A DNA stretch of 64,000 bases from assembly GCF_000156355.1 (NCBI RefSeq), contig NZ_GG657899.1, positions 113,910-177,909 on the forward strand. Reading direction: 5' to 3'. This stretch comes from Methylophaga thiooxydans DMS010 (lineage in GTDB: Bacteria; Pseudomonadota; Gammaproteobacteria; Nitrosococcales; Methylophagaceae). Shown in pieces: positions 36,442-46,893 of the stretch (positions are counted from its first letter, which is position 1; each line of letters opens with the position of its first letter). The translations under genes and the position numbers were made by a program. The notes below the pieces were generated by a model, which saw nothing but the letters and a program-made list of their open reading frames with translations, was not told the origin of the DNA and did no database searches.

Positions 36442-38094
36442 TTATGCCTTGTCTGAATCTAACTGGCGTGAGCGGGTAATCGCAATACTTAGGATAATGA
36501 CGGGAAGTAAGCCTGTCGCCACAATAGCCAAAGCAGTGGGAGCGGCTTCTGCTAAACGCTCATCAGAGGCAAGCTCAAAGGTTTTGACGGCCAGTGTATT
36601 AAAGTTGAAGGGGCGTAAAATCAGTGTTGCCGGAAGCTCTTTTAATACATCAACAAACACCAGTAATAAGGCTGTTAGCAGACTGCCACGCAGCATGGGC
36701 ATATGTATTTTTCGTAATACCGCCAGTGGTGAATGGCCCAGAGACCGCGCTGCTTCATCCATCGACAAACGCACCTGACCGAGACCACTTTCCACAGTTT
36801 GAATAGCCACGGCTAAAAAACGCACTAAATAAGCAAAAATCACAGCCACTAAAGTGCCGCTTAATAAGAGCCCGGTGGAGAAATCCAGGTTGGTACGCGA
36901 CCAACTGTCTATTGAGTTGTCGAGCCAAGCAAAGGGAATCATCACACCCACAGCAATGACCGCTCCCGGAATGGCATACCCCATACTTGCCAATCTCACT
37001 GCAAACCTCACCAAGGCGCCGCCAAATAAGCGTTTTCCGTAACTCAATAACAATGCTAAAAAAAGCGCCAGCAAGGCGGTCAAGCTTGCCAGTTTCAGTG
37101 AGTTATAGACTAGAGTCATAAAGGCATCATCAATGACCGAGTCGGCGACAAGCAAAGTCCATTGCAATAATTGTGCTGCCGGAATAACAAAACTGGCCAG
37201 TAAAACAGTGAGACAAAATGCAAACGCCAACCAGGCTTTGCTCGTGCTGAGTTGGAACCGTTTTAGTTGTTGATGATGACGGCTAGTGTGATGATATTGG
37301 GCTTGGCGGCGTGACAACTTTTCCATCACGATGAGTACCAACACAAACACCATCAGTAAAGCAGCCAATTGCGCCGCTGCCGCCGCGCTACCCATGCCAA
37401 ACCAGGTTCTGAAAATACCCGTTGTGAAGGTGCTAATGCCGAAATAACTGACTGTGCCGTAGTCTGCTAAGGTTTCCATTAGAGCCAAAGATAACCCCGC
37501 AATAATGGCGGGACGAGCCAGCGGTAGTGCCACCCGGAAAAATGTTTGGGAAGGTGTGTTGCCCAAGGTGCGACTGACATCCAACACACACAAAGATTGA
37601 TTTAAAAAAGCCGCGCGGCTAAGCAGGTACACATAGGGATACAAAACCAGCGTCAACATGACGATAGCGCCGCCTAAGGAGCGAATCGGTGGAAACCAGT
37701 AATCACCATATCCCCATCCCATCCATTCACGCAGCAGCGTTTGCACAGGGCCGGCAAAGTCGAGTAATCCGGTGTAAGTGTAGGCGATGATATACGCAGG
37801 CATGGCCATTGGCAGTAATAAAGCCCACTCGAAAACACCACGACCAGGAAATTGACACATGCTGGTTAACCACGCCGCACTGACGCCTAGCACGAGTGTG
37901 CCAACAGCGACGCCCAGACTGAGCCAGAGCGATTGGCTAATATAGTCAGCTAACACCGTTTCAGTAAGGTGCTGCCAAATATCATCCGCTGGCAAAAAGA
38001 CATGAGCGCTGACGACAATAACCGGTAACGCTAATAGCAAAGCCAGAATCAACAAACTGACTCTGGCCGCTAAGTAAGACCTATTTGAACTCAT
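36442..38094 (-). CDS. fbpB: ferric iron ABC transporter, permease
   Basis: Inner-membrane permease of 550 residues with about 12 hydrophobic segments. It is an internal duplication of the binding-protein-dependent transport domain, as in FbpB/SfuB. The two EAA-loop regions are DVSRTLGNTPSQTFFRVALP (first half) and EAARSLGHSPLAVLRKI (second half). These contact the ATPase. The gene lies between the binding protein and the ATPase with 10-nt and 1-nt gaps. Confidence 0.92.
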   Translation of the reverse strand: MSSNRSYLAARVSLLILALLLALPVIVVSAHVFLPADDIWQHLTETVLADYISQSLWLSLGVAVGTLVLGVSAAWLTSMCQFPGRGVFEWALLLPMAMPAYIIAYTYTGLLDFAGPVQTLLREWMGWGYGDYWFPPIRSLGGAIVMLTLVLYPYVYLLSRAAFLNQSLCVLDVSRTLGNTPSQTFFRVALPLARPAIIAGLSLALMETLADYGTVSYFGISTFTTGIFRTWFGMGSAAAAAQLAALLMVFVLVLIVMEKLSRRQAQYHHTSRHHQQLKRFQLSTSKAWLAFAFCLTVLLASFVIPAAQLLQWTLLVADSVIDDAFMTLVYNSLKLASLTALLALFLALLLSYGKRLFGGALVRFAVRLASMGYAIPGAVIAVGVMIPFAWLDNSIDSWSRTNLDFSTGLLLSGTLVAVIFAYLVRFLAVAIQTVESGLGQVRLSMDEAARSLGHSPLAVLRKIHMPMLRGSLLTALLLVFVDVLKELPATLILRPFNFNTLAVKTFELASDERLAEAAPTALAIVATGLLPVIILSIAITRSRQLDSDKA

Positions 38095-38104
38095 AGGATT
38101 GAAA

Positions 38105-39136
38105 TCAACGCCATCCTGCTTTGTCCATTAAGCGCAAGGCTTGGGCATTCAGTTCGCCTAGCTGACGCATATTCAGATCATCTGATTTGAACTCACCCCA
38201 TGATGCTAACGTGTCATTCATTTCAATGCCTTCACGCACAGGGTATTCACCATTAACCATGCCATACCAGCGCTGTGCTGCATCAGATGTCAAAAATTCC
38301 AGCAATTTAATCGCATTGTCGCGATTTTTGGCAGCGGCTGTGACTGCTGCACCGGAAATGTTGATGTGTGTCCCTCTGTCTGCTTGGTTAGGCCAAAATA
38401 CGGCGACTTTTTCGGCGGCCTGACGTTCACTTTCGTCCTGGCTGTAATGCATGCCAGCAAGGTAATAGGTATTGGCGACAGCAATGTCGCATTGACCGGC
38501 TGCAACGGCTTTGATTTGATCACGGTCACCGCCTTGAGGCGGGCGTGCGAAGTTAGCGACCAGATTTTCTGCCCAGGCTTGTGTTGTATCTTCGCCATCA
38601 GCTGCGATCATCGAGGCCACTAATGACTGGTTATAAATATTGCTGGAGGAGCGGATACAAATTTTGTTGTCCCACTCATCGCTGGCAAGTTGTTCGTAGG
38701 TCGATAACTGTTCTGGATTGACCCGATCAACCGCATACATAATCGGTCTGGCACGTAATGATAAGCCATACCAATGTCCTTCAGGATCACGGTAGCTGGA
38801 TGGTACACGCTCATTCAATATATCTGATGAGACGGTTTGTAATAACTCGGCTTCTAATGCGCGGTGTAACCGCCCTGCGTCTGTCGTCAGCAGCATATCG
38901 GCGGGTGAATTACGACCTTCGAGTTTTAAGCGTTGTAGTAGTTCATCTGCTTTGCCGCTGACCACATTCACTTTGATACCCGTGTCTTGTGTGAACTGAT
39001 TCAGTAATGGCTTAATCAACGACTCCATGCGAGCAGAGTACAAATTCACTTCTTCAGCAGCCTGACTGATGCCCGGTGTCATGCCGAGACCGAGTAATGC
39101 TGGAATCAAGGTAAAAAACGATTTGAATGGTTTCAT
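38105..39136 (-). CDS. fbpA: ferric iron-binding periplasmic protein
   Basis: Substrate-binding protein of 343 residues with a signal peptide ending near GISQA. The mature protein begins EEVNLYSARMESLIKPLL. The adjacent tyrosines at 224-225 (VANTYYLAGMHY) are the FbpA/FutA-type iron ligands, with a further Tyr near 33. It is therefore more likely to bind ferric iron than spermidine or thiamine. First gene of the operon, with a candidate Fur site about 30 nt upstream. Confidence 0.92.
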   Translation of the reverse strand: MKPFKSFFTLIPALLGLGMTPGISQAAEEVNLYSARMESLIKPLLNQFTQDTGIKVNVVSGKADELLQRLKLEGRNSPADMLLTTDAGRLHRALEAELLQTVSSDILNERVPSSYRDPEGHWYGLSLRARPIMYAVDRVNPEQLSTYEQLASDEWDNKICIRSSSNIYNQSLVASMIAADGEDTTQAWAENLVANFARPPQGGDRDQIKAVAAGQCDIAVANTYYLAGMHYSQDESERQAAEKVAVFWPNQADRGTHINISGAAVTAAAKNRDNAIKLLEFLTSDAAQRWYGMVNGEYPVREGIEMNDTLASWGEFKSDDLNMRQLGELNAQALRLMDKAGWR

Positions 39137-39164
39137 GAAATTATCCTGACGGTGGAAAAGTTAA

Positions 39165-39185
39165 TAGTATTGATATCTATTATTA
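39165..39185 (-). promoter_or_regulatory. candidate Fur box upstream of fbpA
   Basis: Aligned to the 19-bp core of the Fur consensus (GATAATGATAATCATTATC), the 19 bases at 39166-39184 match at 12 positions. The site lies 29-49 nt before the fbpA start, where a repressor would block the promoter. The surrounding DNA is very AT-rich, so chance matches are likely. This is a suggestion supported by the iron-transport function. Confidence 0.4.
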
Positions 39186-39247
39186 TTTAAAAGGGGGGGC
39201 AAATGAAAGATGTACTTCAGTTTTCCTCAATATCGGAATGCATTGCG

Positions 39248-39253
39248 TATAAT
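39248..39253 (+). promoter_or_regulatory. candidate -10 element for gmk
   Basis: A perfect TATAAT, preceded by TTGCG, lies 68 nt before the gmk start. The -35 region at the right distance (around 39225) is poor. Upstream is the divergent fbpA gene. Confidence 0.35.
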
Positions 39254-39320
39254 GCTTCTAGAAAGTCAGACATGATTAAGATGTCTCAGCAAACATCAAT
39301 TCAGGTAACTATTAGAAAAA

Positions 39321-39932
39321 ATGATGGGAAGTTTATTTATTGTCGCGGCGCCCTCTGGTGCTGGCAAAACGAGCTTAGTTAATGCGTTGGTGGCAGGGCA
39401 TGACGATATTCGCCTGTCAGTGTCACATACGACGCGCCCACCGCGTGATGGTGAACAAGACGGACGTGATTATCATTTTGTTAGTCAGGATGTTTTTGCG
39501 CAAATGCGCGGTAATGGCGATTTTTTGGAGTCGGCGACCGTTTTTGACAATAGCTATGGCACATCATCCAAAGCTGTGGAAGCATTGTTAGAACAAGGGC
39601 TTGATGTCATTCTGGAAATCGATTGGCAGGGCGCGCAGCAAGTTCGAAATAACTTTGCCGACTCGACAGGCATTTTTATCCTACCACCATCCAAAGCGAC
39701 GCTGGAACAACGTTTGCGAGATCGTGGTCAAGATAATGAAGAGGTGATTCAGCGCCGTATGCGGGATGCCGAAAATGAAATTTCGCATTACGTAGAGTTT
39801 GATTATCTGATCGTCAATGATGATTTTACAGAGGCTTTGGACAAACTCACTGCCATCATTATCGCAAAACGTCAGGCATTAGCGACACAGAAGCATAAAC
39901 AATCGGCACTGATTACAGAATTGCTGGCTTAA
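39321..39932 (+). CDS. gmk: guanylate kinase
   Basis: Phosphorylates GMP to GDP. 203 residues. The P-loop is [16 protein letters not shown]. The GMP-binding part is [21 protein letters not shown], and [15 protein letters not shown] and IFILPPS follow. ATG at 39321 or the next one at 39324 may start. Neither has a clear ribosome site. gmk-rpoZ-spoT is the standard gammaproteobacterial order. Confidence 0.96.
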   Translation: MMGSLFIVAAPSGAGKTSLVNALVAGHDDIRLSVSHTTRPPRDGEQDGRDYHFVSQDVFAQMRGNGDFLESATVFDNSYGTSSKAVEALLEQGLDVILEIDWQGAQQVRNNFADSTGIFILPPSKATLEQRLRDRGQDNEEVIQRRMRDAENEISHYVEFDYLIVNDDFTEALDKLTAIIIAKRQALATQKHKQSALITELLA

Positions 39933-39981
39933 AACGCTGATATTTCGTAGAATTACTTGTTTATTTTCCCGGGGAATTAAT

Positions 39982-40242
39982 ATGGCTCGTACCACAGTAG
40001 AAGATTGTTTGGAAAACGTTGAAAACCGTTTCCAACTGGTATTGGTTGCATCTAAACGTGCACGTGAAATCGCGATGGGTGATGATGCCATGGTCGAGAT
40101 TGATAACGACAAGCCAACCGTACTGGCTTTGCGTGAAATCGCAGCGGGTCTTGTAGGTCCAGAAATCTTGACCAAAACCAGTGCGCGTCAGCACGCTGAA
40201 GAAAGCATCGTCAGCGAAGAAGAATTACAAAACGAAGTATAA
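39982..40242 (+). CDS. rpoZ: RNA polymerase omega subunit
   Basis: Small RNA polymerase subunit of 86 residues that helps fold beta-prime and forms a ppGpp site. It begins [20 protein letters not shown], then RAREIAMG and [13 protein letters not shown], all conserved. GGGGA precedes the start. It ends 6 nt before spoT, the usual partner, so ppGpp metabolism and one of its binding partners are made together. Confidence 0.97.
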   Translation: MARTTVEDCLENVENRFQLVLVASKRAREIAMGDDAMVEIDNDKPTVLALREIAAGLVGPEILTKTSARQHAEESIVSEEELQNEV

Positions 40243-40248
40243 GCACTT

Positions 40249-42405
40249 GTGAGCGCAAAGCCGTCAGTCGCTTCTGAACTGGACTTCATCCAGGAATCAG
40301 AACCAAAACTCACCATTGATGACTTGTGTTTTGCGACCTCCAATTATCTGGAAACAGGGCAGGTCGATGCGATTCGGCGCGCTTACCACTTCGCCGATAG
40401 CGCTCATGAAGGTCAAACGCGGCGTAGTGGCGAGCGATATATCACGCATCCACTGGCCGTAGCGCATGTACTGGCGATGATGCATATGGATTATGAATGC
40501 ATCATGGCCGGTCTGCTGCATGATGTCATTGAGGATACGGCGCTCACCAAAAAAGAACTCATCGCCGAGTTTGATGAAGAAGTGGCAGAGCTGGTTGAAG
40601 GTGTGACCAAGCTTGCCAAAGCCGCGTTTGAAACCCAAAAACACGCCCAGGCTGAAAATCTGCGCAAAATGCTACTGGCAATGTCGCGTGATATTCGCGT
40701 TATTATCGTCAAGCTCGCGGATCGGCTTCACAATATGCGAACGCTGGGACATTTACGCCCAGAAAAACGCCGTCGTATTGCGCACGAAACCCTAGATATT
40801 TATGCCCCCATTGCCCAGCGCTTAGGTATGAACCTGATGCGTTGTGAGCTGGAAGATTTGGGTTTTCACGTTCTTTACCCAATTCGCTATCGCGTTCTCC
40901 AAGATGCAGTACGCAGAGCGCGCGGTAACCGAAAAGAAATCGTTACCCAAATTACCGCATCGATTCTTAATCGCATGGAACAGGAAGGCTTGAGCGCCGA
41001 CATCCAGGGCCGTGAGAAAAACCTCTATAGCCTCTATAAGAAAATGGTGGCGAAACAACTCTCCTTTTCTGAAGTGATGGATGTCTATGCATTTCGCATC
41101 ATTGTCGATGATGTCGATGCTTGCTATCGGATGTTGGGGGTGGTGCATAACCTCTACAAACCGGTTCAGGGCAAATTCAAAGACTATATTGCGATTCCTA
41201 AAGCGAATGGCTATCAGTCTTTACACACCGTCTTGTTTGGCCCTTATGGTGTGCCGATTGAAGTTCAAATCCGCTCACGAGATATGGACCACATGGCAGA
41301 AGCCGGGGTGGCCGCGCATTGGCTTTACAAAACGGGTGAGTCCGTTGGTAATAACCTAGCGCACCGTAAAGCGCGTCAGTGGCTGCAAGGCATTTTGGAA
41401 ATGCAGAAAGGTTCAGGCGACTCAATGGAGTTTCTGGAAAATCTGCGCATCGATCTCTTCCCCGATGAAATTTATGTGTCCACTCCAAAAGGTGAGATTC
41501 TGACCTTACCGCGCGGTGCTACTACGGTGGACTTTGCCTATGCTGTTCACAGTGATGTGGGTAATAGCTGTGTGGCAGCGCGGGTTGGACGCCATTTGGT
41601 GCCGCTGAGCACACAGTTAGAAACCGGTGAATCGGTAGAAGTTATTACCTCACCGGCATCGCACCCGAATCCTGCTTGGTTGAACTTTGTGGTGACGGCA
41701 AAAGCGCGCACCAATATTCGCCATTATCTGCGCAACTTACAGACAGAAGAAGCTGTGCTGTTGGGACGTCGATTATTAAATAAACACCTGACAGCATTTT
41801 CAACCAGCCTTGATGATATTCCTGTTGAACGCTTCAATGAGTTGATTGCTGAGTTTGAATTGAAACAGTTTGAAGATTTGCTACAGGATATTGGTCTAGG
41901 CAACCATTCTGCATTATTGATCGCACAAAAACTGGTCAATGAATCTACGCCGGATAAAGATGCACAGGCGCTGATGATTGCAGGCACAGAAGGCATGGTG
42001 GTCAGCTTCGGCCGTTGTTGTCATCCGATCCCCGGCGATCCTATCCACGGCTATGTCAGTGCCGGCCGCGGAATTATTATTCATCGACGCGGCTGTAAGA
42101 ACACGTCACATCTGCGGGTTCAGAACGAGAAATGGTTGGATGTCACTTGGTCGCCCGATGTGGAGCGTGATTTCCCTGTTGATATTATGGTGCATGTGAA
42201 AAACCAGCGTGGTGTCTTGGCTACGATTGCCTCAACGGTGTCAGAAGCCGATTCCAATATCGACAATGTGGTGGTTGATGAACGCGATGGCGGTTACTCT
42301 GACCTGCGTCTCACTATTGAAGTGATGGATCGCAAGCACCTGGCTCGGGTGATTCGTCGGTTGCGCCGTCTCGAAATGGTTGAAAGAATTACACGTATTA
42401 ATTAA
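40249..42405 (+). CDS. spoT: bifunctional (p)ppGpp synthetase/hydrolase
   Basis: RSH protein of 718 residues that makes and degrades the alarmone ppGpp. The hydrolase HD domain is near residues 45-195, with catalytic HD in [10 protein letters not shown]. The synthetase domain is near 240-350 ([35 protein letters not shown]). TGS is near 390-450 and the ACT domain at the C-terminus ([17 protein letters not shown]). The hydrolase residues are intact, unlike RelA. The start is GTG at 40249 without a strong ribosome site, probably coupled to rpoZ. Confidence 0.95.
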   Translation: MSAKPSVASELDFIQESEPKLTIDDLCFATSNYLETGQVDAIRRAYHFADSAHEGQTRRSGERYITHPLAVAHVLAMMHMDYECIMAGLLHDVIEDTALTKKELIAEFDEEVAELVEGVTKLAKAAFETQKHAQAENLRKMLLAMSRDIRVIIVKLADRLHNMRTLGHLRPEKRRRIAHETLDIYAPIAQRLGMNLMRCELEDLGFHVLYPIRYRVLQDAVRRARGNRKEIVTQITASILNRMEQEGLSADIQGREKNLYSLYKKMVAKQLSFSEVMDVYAFRIIVDDVDACYRMLGVVHNLYKPVQGKFKDYIAIPKANGYQSLHTVLFGPYGVPIEVQIRSRDMDHMAEAGVAAHWLYKTGESVGNNLAHRKARQWLQGILEMQKGSGDSMEFLENLRIDLFPDEIYVSTPKGEILTLPRGATTVDFAYAVHSDVGNSCVAARVGRHLVPLSTQLETGESVEVITSPASHPNPAWLNFVVTAKARTNIRHYLRNLQTEEAVLLGRRLLNKHLTAFSTSLDDIPVERFNELIAEFELKQFEDLLQDIGLGNHSALLIAQKLVNESTPDKDAQALMIAGTEGMVVSFGRCCHPIPGDPIHGYVSAGRGIIIHRRGCKNTSHLRVQNEKWLDVTWSPDVERDFPVDIMVHVKNQRGVLATIASTVSEADSNIDNVVVDERDGGYSDLRLTIEVMDRKHLARVIRRLRRLEMVERITRIN

Positions 42406-42412
42406 TGACAAT

Positions 42413-42429
42413 GCCGCTTGCGGCTTTTT
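42413..42429 (+). terminator. weak intrinsic terminator between spoT and ridA
   Basis: GCCG-CTTG-CGGC followed by TTTTT. The stem is only 4 bp, so it may be a pause or attenuator rather than a full stop. Confidence 0.45.
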
Positions 42430-42442
42430 GATGGAGAACTCA

Positions 42443-42829
42443 ATGACACGCGAAATTATTCATACAGCTGATGCCCCCGAAGCGATTGGTCCATACTCGC
42501 AAGCTGTAAAAGTTGGGGACGTTGTCTATATGTCTGGTCAGATTCCTTTGGTACCGGAAACGATGACCGTGCTGGAAGGTGACTTTTCAGCCCAAGTGCG
42601 CCGTGTATTTGATAATTTAGCAGCCGTGGCAAAAGCATCAGGCGGTAGTCTGCAAGATATTGTTAAATTGAATATTTTCCTAACAGATTTGAGCCATTTC
42701 GGCACAGTTAATGACATTATGATGGAGTACTTTGAGCAGCCTTATCCGGCACGAGCTGCGATTGGTGTGGCTTCTTTGCCTAAAGATGTACCCGTTGAAA
42801 TGGATGCTGTTTTACACCTCGGTGCCTAA
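42443..42829 (+). CDS. ridA: RidA family reactive intermediate deaminase
   Basis: Enamine/imine deaminase of 128 residues that clears 2-aminoacrylate and similar products of PLP enzymes. Motifs: [14 protein letters not shown] at the N-terminus, and [20 protein letters not shown] at the C-terminus with the key Arg. The ATG at 42443 follows GGAG. An ATG at 42380 would overlap the end of spoT and give an extended tail not found in the family. spoT-ridA-recG order is common. Confidence 0.95.
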   Translation: MTREIIHTADAPEAIGPYSQAVKVGDVVYMSGQIPLVPETMTVLEGDFSAQVRRVFDNLAAVAKASGGSLQDIVKLNIFLTDLSHFGTVNDIMMEYFEQPYPARAAIGVASLPKDVPVEMDAVLHLGA

Positions 42830-42853
42830 TTAAATCATCGCGGGTGACAGGCT

Positions 42854-44941
42854 GTGGCGGCCGATAAACAGTTATCGCAGCCTGTTACTGCGCTAAAAGG
42901 TGTTGGTGACAAAGTCGCTGAGCGGCTGATAAAAATTGGTGTGCAGCAGGTGCAAGATCTGCTGTTTCATCTCCCTCTACGTTACCAAGATCGAACACGT
43001 CTTATGCCACTTGGCGCGTTAAGGCTGCAGCAAGAAGTCTTGATTGAAGGTGTGATCCAACTCTCTCAGGTCAAATTTGGCCGTCGTCGCTCGTTGTTGT
43101 GTCATGTATCTGATGGCACCGGCGCAATTATCCTGCGCTTTTTTCATTTTTCTAAAGCACAACAGCAGCAACTGACGAAAGGGCGTCGTATTCGTTGCTT
43201 TGGTGAAGTACGAAATGGGCCAGCGTCACTGGAAATGGTGCATCCTGAGTATCAATTGCTTGCGGAAGAAGGGGCGGTGCCAGTCGAGAATGAGTTGACG
43301 CCGGTTTACCCCACAACCGAAGGGTTGCATCAGCTTTCTTTACGTAAACTGATCAAGCAGGCGCTCAGTTGTCTGGATCAGGAAACCATGCCGGAGTTAT
43401 TGATTGATGGCGCGCGCCTACATCAGAGTGCTGAATACTCTCTGGTAGATGCCTTGCAATATGTCCATCAGCCGCCACCAGATGCGCCTGTTCAACAGTT
43501 ACTGGATCGCCACCACCCAGCACAGAAAAGACTGGCGTATGAAGAGTTACTGGCACAGCAACTGACGATGAAAAAATTACGCGCACAAACGCAACATCAC
43601 ACTGCGCCGGTGTTACAAGCCAAACAGGATAAACGACAAGCATTATTGGATGTGTTGCCATTCCCACTGACGCAAGCCCAGAAACGGGTCACCCATGAAA
43701 TTTTGCAAGATATGGCTGAACCCAGACCGATGCAACGGTTGGTTCAGGGGGATGTGGGTTCAGGTAAGACCGTGGTAGCTGCCTTGGCGGCGATTGAAGC
43801 GGTTGCATCAGGTTGCCAGGCTGTGATGATGGCACCGACAGAGCTCCTGGCAGAACAACACTTTCGTACCTTTGTTAACTGGCTGTCACCGATGAATATT
43901 GAGGTTGGCTGGTGTGCAGGCAAGCAAACGACATCAGAACGAAAACAAATGTTAGCAAGGCTACAAGCTGGTGAGATTAGCGTTGCAGTTGGTACTCACG
44001 CGTTGTTTCAAGACGAGGTGGTATTCAATAACTTGGGTTTGGTGATCATTGATGAACAGCACCGTTTTGGTGTGCATCAGCGTTTGGCTTTACGTGATAA
44101 AGGTTGTGACATTGACTCCATGCCACACCAATTAGTGATGACCGCAACTCCGATTCCCCGGACGTTAGCAATGACGGCTTATGCTGATCTTAATATCTCT
44201 GTTATTGATGAAATGCCGCCTGGCAGAACGCCTGTGACCACCGTGGTGTTACCAGATAATCGACGTCATGATGTGATTGAGCGGGTTTATGCCGCTTGTC
44301 AGCAGCAACGTCAGGTTTACTGGGTGTGCACGCTGATTGAAGAGTCGGAACATTTGCAATGTCAGGCGGCTGAAGATACAGCAACATCACTGCAAGATAG
44401 CTTACCGGATCTGCGAATTGGGCTCGTGCATGGTCGTATGAAAACCAAAGATAAAGATACGGTGATGACGGCCTTTAAAGAAGGGCAACTGGATATGTTG
44501 GTCGCCACTACTGTGATTGAGGTAGGGGTCGATGTTCCTAATGCCAGCTTGATGGTCATCGAAAACGCTGAAAGACTCGGACTGGCCCAACTGCATCAGT
44601 TACGCGGCAGGGTCGGGCGCGGACAAATTGAAAGCCACTGTGTGTTGATGTATCACCCACCTTTATCCGAGAATGGGCAGGCACGATTGAAATGCCTGCG
44701 TGAAACCAACGATGGTTTTAAAATCGCACAGCGTGACCTGGAAATACGTGGACCAGGAGAGGTGCTGGGTACACGGCAAACCGGCTTACCGCAATTCCGT
44801 GTGGCTGATTTGATTGACGATCAGGATTTATTATCAGTGATGGATAATGCCGCCAACGTCATGCTGAAAGAAGCGCCGAAACAGGCTGATGCCTTGGTTA
44901 ACCGATGGTTTGCCCATAAGATTGATTTCGGCAATGTTTAA
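42854..44941 (+). CDS. recG: ATP-dependent DNA helicase RecG
   Basis: Branch-migration helicase that regresses stalled forks, 695 residues. The N-terminal wedge/OB domain is near residues 50-180. Helicase motifs: QGDVGSGKTVVA (Walker A), IIDEQHRFG (Walker B with DEQH), ATPIPRTLAM, and TTVIEVGVDVPNA and RGRVGRG toward the end. The C-terminus has the RecG signature FKIAQRDLEIRGPGEVLG. GTG start, 24 nt after ridA. Confidence 0.97.
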   Translation: MAADKQLSQPVTALKGVGDKVAERLIKIGVQQVQDLLFHLPLRYQDRTRLMPLGALRLQQEVLIEGVIQLSQVKFGRRRSLLCHVSDGTGAIILRFFHFSKAQQQQLTKGRRIRCFGEVRNGPASLEMVHPEYQLLAEEGAVPVENELTPVYPTTEGLHQLSLRKLIKQALSCLDQETMPELLIDGARLHQSAEYSLVDALQYVHQPPPDAPVQQLLDRHHPAQKRLAYEELLAQQLTMKKLRAQTQHHTAPVLQAKQDKRQALLDVLPFPLTQAQKRVTHEILQDMAEPRPMQRLVQGDVGSGKTVVAALAAIEAVASGCQAVMMAPTELLAEQHFRTFVNWLSPMNIEVGWCAGKQTTSERKQMLARLQAGEISVAVGTHALFQDEVVFNNLGLVIIDEQHRFGVHQRLALRDKGCDIDSMPHQLVMTATPIPRTLAMTAYADLNISVIDEMPPGRTPVTTVVLPDNRRHDVIERVYAACQQQRQVYWVCTLIEESEHLQCQAAEDTATSLQDSLPDLRIGLVHGRMKTKDKDTVMTAFKEGQLDMLVATTVIEVGVDVPNASLMVIENAERLGLAQLHQLRGRVGRGQIESHCVLMYHPPLSENGQARLKCLRETNDGFKIAQRDLEIRGPGEVLGTRQTGLPQFRVADLIDDQDLLSVMDNAANVMLKEAPKQADALVNRWFAHKIDFGNV

Positions 44942-44956
44942 TCGAATGGAAATGTG

Positions 44957-45499
44957 ATGAACCACTGGACCCGTTGGCAAACGCCTTTACTGCTATCATT
45001 ACCGACGGCCTTAAGCGGCTGGTTAACTGATACAGGCTCATTAACGCGCCGCTTGCAGCAATCTTGTCAGCACTCATTTTCTGTCGCGTTGTTGGAAAGT
45101 CATTGGGACCGTCCGCTCGCTGATGAAGCCATTTTGTTACGGCAACCATTGACCCAGTTAATGTTTCAGCGTGAAGTACATTTATTAGATGGTCAGCAGC
45201 CACAGATTTATGCGCGTACTGTTGTGCCAAGGAATACCTATCTTGCCAAATCACAACGCTTTGATGCATTAGGCAACCAGTCTTTGGGCGAAATGTTGTT
45301 TAATGAACCAAGTTTGAAACGTGGTCCACTACAGGTGGCTTACCTGCAGCCTGGACAGTTTCTGTATGAAATGGCGAGCAAAAGACTACCAAGTCGGCCC
45401 CAATATTTATGGGCACGCCGTTCCTGTTTCTATGTTGGCAATAAAAATATGCTGGTAAATGAAGTGTTTCTACCTTCAGATAAATGGAGTGATTCGTGA
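44957..45499 (+). CDS. ubiC: chorismate--pyruvate lyase
   Basis: Makes 4-hydroxybenzoate, the head group of ubiquinone. About 180 residues. The family residues seen are [28 protein letters not shown] near residue 95, LGEMLF and a C-terminal [10 protein letters not shown] with VNEVFLP. ATG 44957 is 7 nt after GGA, and GTG 44954 is also possible. It overlaps ubiA by 4 nt, so the two first steps of ubiquinone synthesis are coupled. Confidence 0.95.
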   Translation: MNHWTRWQTPLLLSLPTALSGWLTDTGSLTRRLQQSCQHSFSVALLESHWDRPLADEAILLRQPLTQLMFQREVHLLDGQQPQIYARTVVPRNTYLAKSQRFDALGNQSLGEMLFNEPSLKRGPLQVAYLQPGQFLYEMASKRLPSRPQYLWARRSCFYVGNKNMLVNEVFLPSDKWSDS

Positions 45500-46368
45500 G
45501 TAAACTGAAATCTGCTATCTGGCCTTATGTGACATTGATGCGGCTAGATCGTCCGATTGGCATTTTATTATTACTCTGGCCGACCTTGGGGGCGTTATGG
45601 ATCGCTGCTGAGGGATTTCCTGACCTAACTGTACTGCTGGTTTTTATTTTGGGTGTAATTATCATGCGCTCTGCCGGTTGTGCGATTAACGATTTCGCTG
45701 ATCGTGATATTGATGGCAAAGTTTGGCGTACCGAGTCTCGGCCGCTGGCAACCGGTCAGTTACAGGCAAAGCATGCTGTGATCTTGTTTGTCGTGCTGGC
45801 CATCATCGCTTTTTGTCTCGTTTCCTTGCTTAATACGATGACGATTTGGCTGTCTCTGGTCGCTGTTCTCTTAGCTGCCAGTTACCCGTTTATGAAGCGT
45901 TTTACTCACCTTCCACAACTTTACTTAGGTATTGCATTTGGCTGGGCCATTCCGATGGCATTTGCTGCTCAGACAGAAACCATACCCACTATCGCCTGGT
46001 TATTGTTTTTGGCCAATATTATCTGGACCACAGTCTACGATACGTTTTATGCAATGGCGGATCGTGATGATGATTTACTTGCCGGTATTAAATCGACTGC
46101 CGTGTTGTTTGGTGACGATGACCTGAAAATACAAGGCGTGTTGCAGGCGAGTTACATTTTGGTGATGGTCTTGATTGGTAAGCAGTTGGAAATGAGCTGG
46201 GTTTATTATCTGGCTGTTGTGGTAGCGGCCGGTTTTTTTGTCTACCAGCAATACCTGAGTCGACATCGTGATGCCAAAGCCTGCTTACGCGCCTTTTTGA
46301 ATAATAATTGGTTAGGCGGCTGCTTGTTTGCCGGCATTGTTTTACATTACATGATGATAGTGGAATGA
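45496..46368 (+). CDS. ubiA: 4-hydroxybenzoate octaprenyltransferase
   Basis: Integral membrane prenyltransferase of 290 residues with about nine helices. The first Asp-rich motif is [12 protein letters not shown], the second is [10 protein letters not shown] near residue 190. Both bind the Mg-diphosphate of the polyprenyl donor. GTG start overlapping the ubiC stop. Its own TGA overlaps the start of the next gene (ATGA). It supplies quinone, which the exported FDH would reduce. Confidence 0.96.
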   Translation: MSKLKSAIWPYVTLMRLDRPIGILLLLWPTLGALWIAAEGFPDLTVLLVFILGVIIMRSAGCAINDFADRDIDGKVWRTESRPLATGQLQAKHAVILFVVLAIIAFCLVSLLNTMTIWLSLVAVLLAASYPFMKRFTHLPQLYLGIAFGWAIPMAFAAQTETIPTIAWLLFLANIIWTTVYDTFYAMADRDDDLLAGIKSTAVLFGDDDLKIQGVLQASYILVMVLIGKQLEMSWVYYLAVVVAAGFFVYQQYLSRHRDAKACLRAFLNNNWLGGCLFAGIVLHYMMIVE

Positions 46369-46865
46369 CAGGTTCATTAACACACGATGCTCAGCAACAG
46401 CTATTGCAAATCGTCAGCGAGTTGCAAACGGAGCTTGAACAACTACAACCCTTATTGAAGCAAATGCATTTATTGTCATCGAATGCCGTGAGTTCGGCAG
46501 CACGTGCTGGTAGCGAAGGGGATGCATTTCGCGTACTGACACAGGCTATCCAACAACTGGGACAGGACATCAAAAACGATGTACAGCAGGCACAAAAAGT
46601 ACTGAACGAAATATCACACGAGCAGGACAAGTTCATCCTAAAGCGCCTGTCCAGACAACTTAACAATGCACTTTCTGAATTACCTGGAGCCATCAGGAAA
46701 GGTGACTATCTGGCTATTTTCGCATCTGTGGAAGCGGCTCATGCCGAAATGCACGGAGAAAGCTTTGATTCGGTAGCGAGTATGTTGAAACAGTTGATCA
46801 ACGATTTACGTCGGCAAGTAGCACAACAACAAGAAAAAATGACCAAGTTTATGGAAATACACTGA
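46365..46865 (+). CDS. coiled-coil protein with a chemoreceptor-like helix
   Basis: Soluble, almost fully helical protein of 166 residues. Residues 37-69 ([12 protein letters not shown], then [15 protein letters not shown]) closely resemble the tip region of the methyl-accepting chemotaxis protein signalling domain, which reads roughly NAxIEAARAGxxGxGFxVVAxExRxLA. There is no transmembrane segment or sensor domain. A start at 46308 would run inside ubiA. ATG 46365 overlaps the ubiA stop and is preferred. It could be a small relative that bundles with receptors, or a decayed one. Confidence 0.7.
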   Translation: MTGSLTHDAQQQLLQIVSELQTELEQLQPLLKQMHLLSSNAVSSAARAGSEGDAFRVLTQAIQQLGQDIKNDVQQAQKVLNEISHEQDKFILKRLSRQLNNALSELPGAIRKGDYLAIFASVEAAHAEMHGESFDSVASMLKQLINDLRRQVAQQQEKMTKFMEIH

Positions 46866-46893
46866 GATAAGGGGCATTTCAGGGAGGAGGCCT

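Noticed and set aside
39203-39382. 59-residue ORF with a strong GGGGGG ribosome site before gmk
   Set aside because: It overlaps the first 62 nt of gmk in another frame, has no signal or family match and its tail is simply gmk read out of frame.
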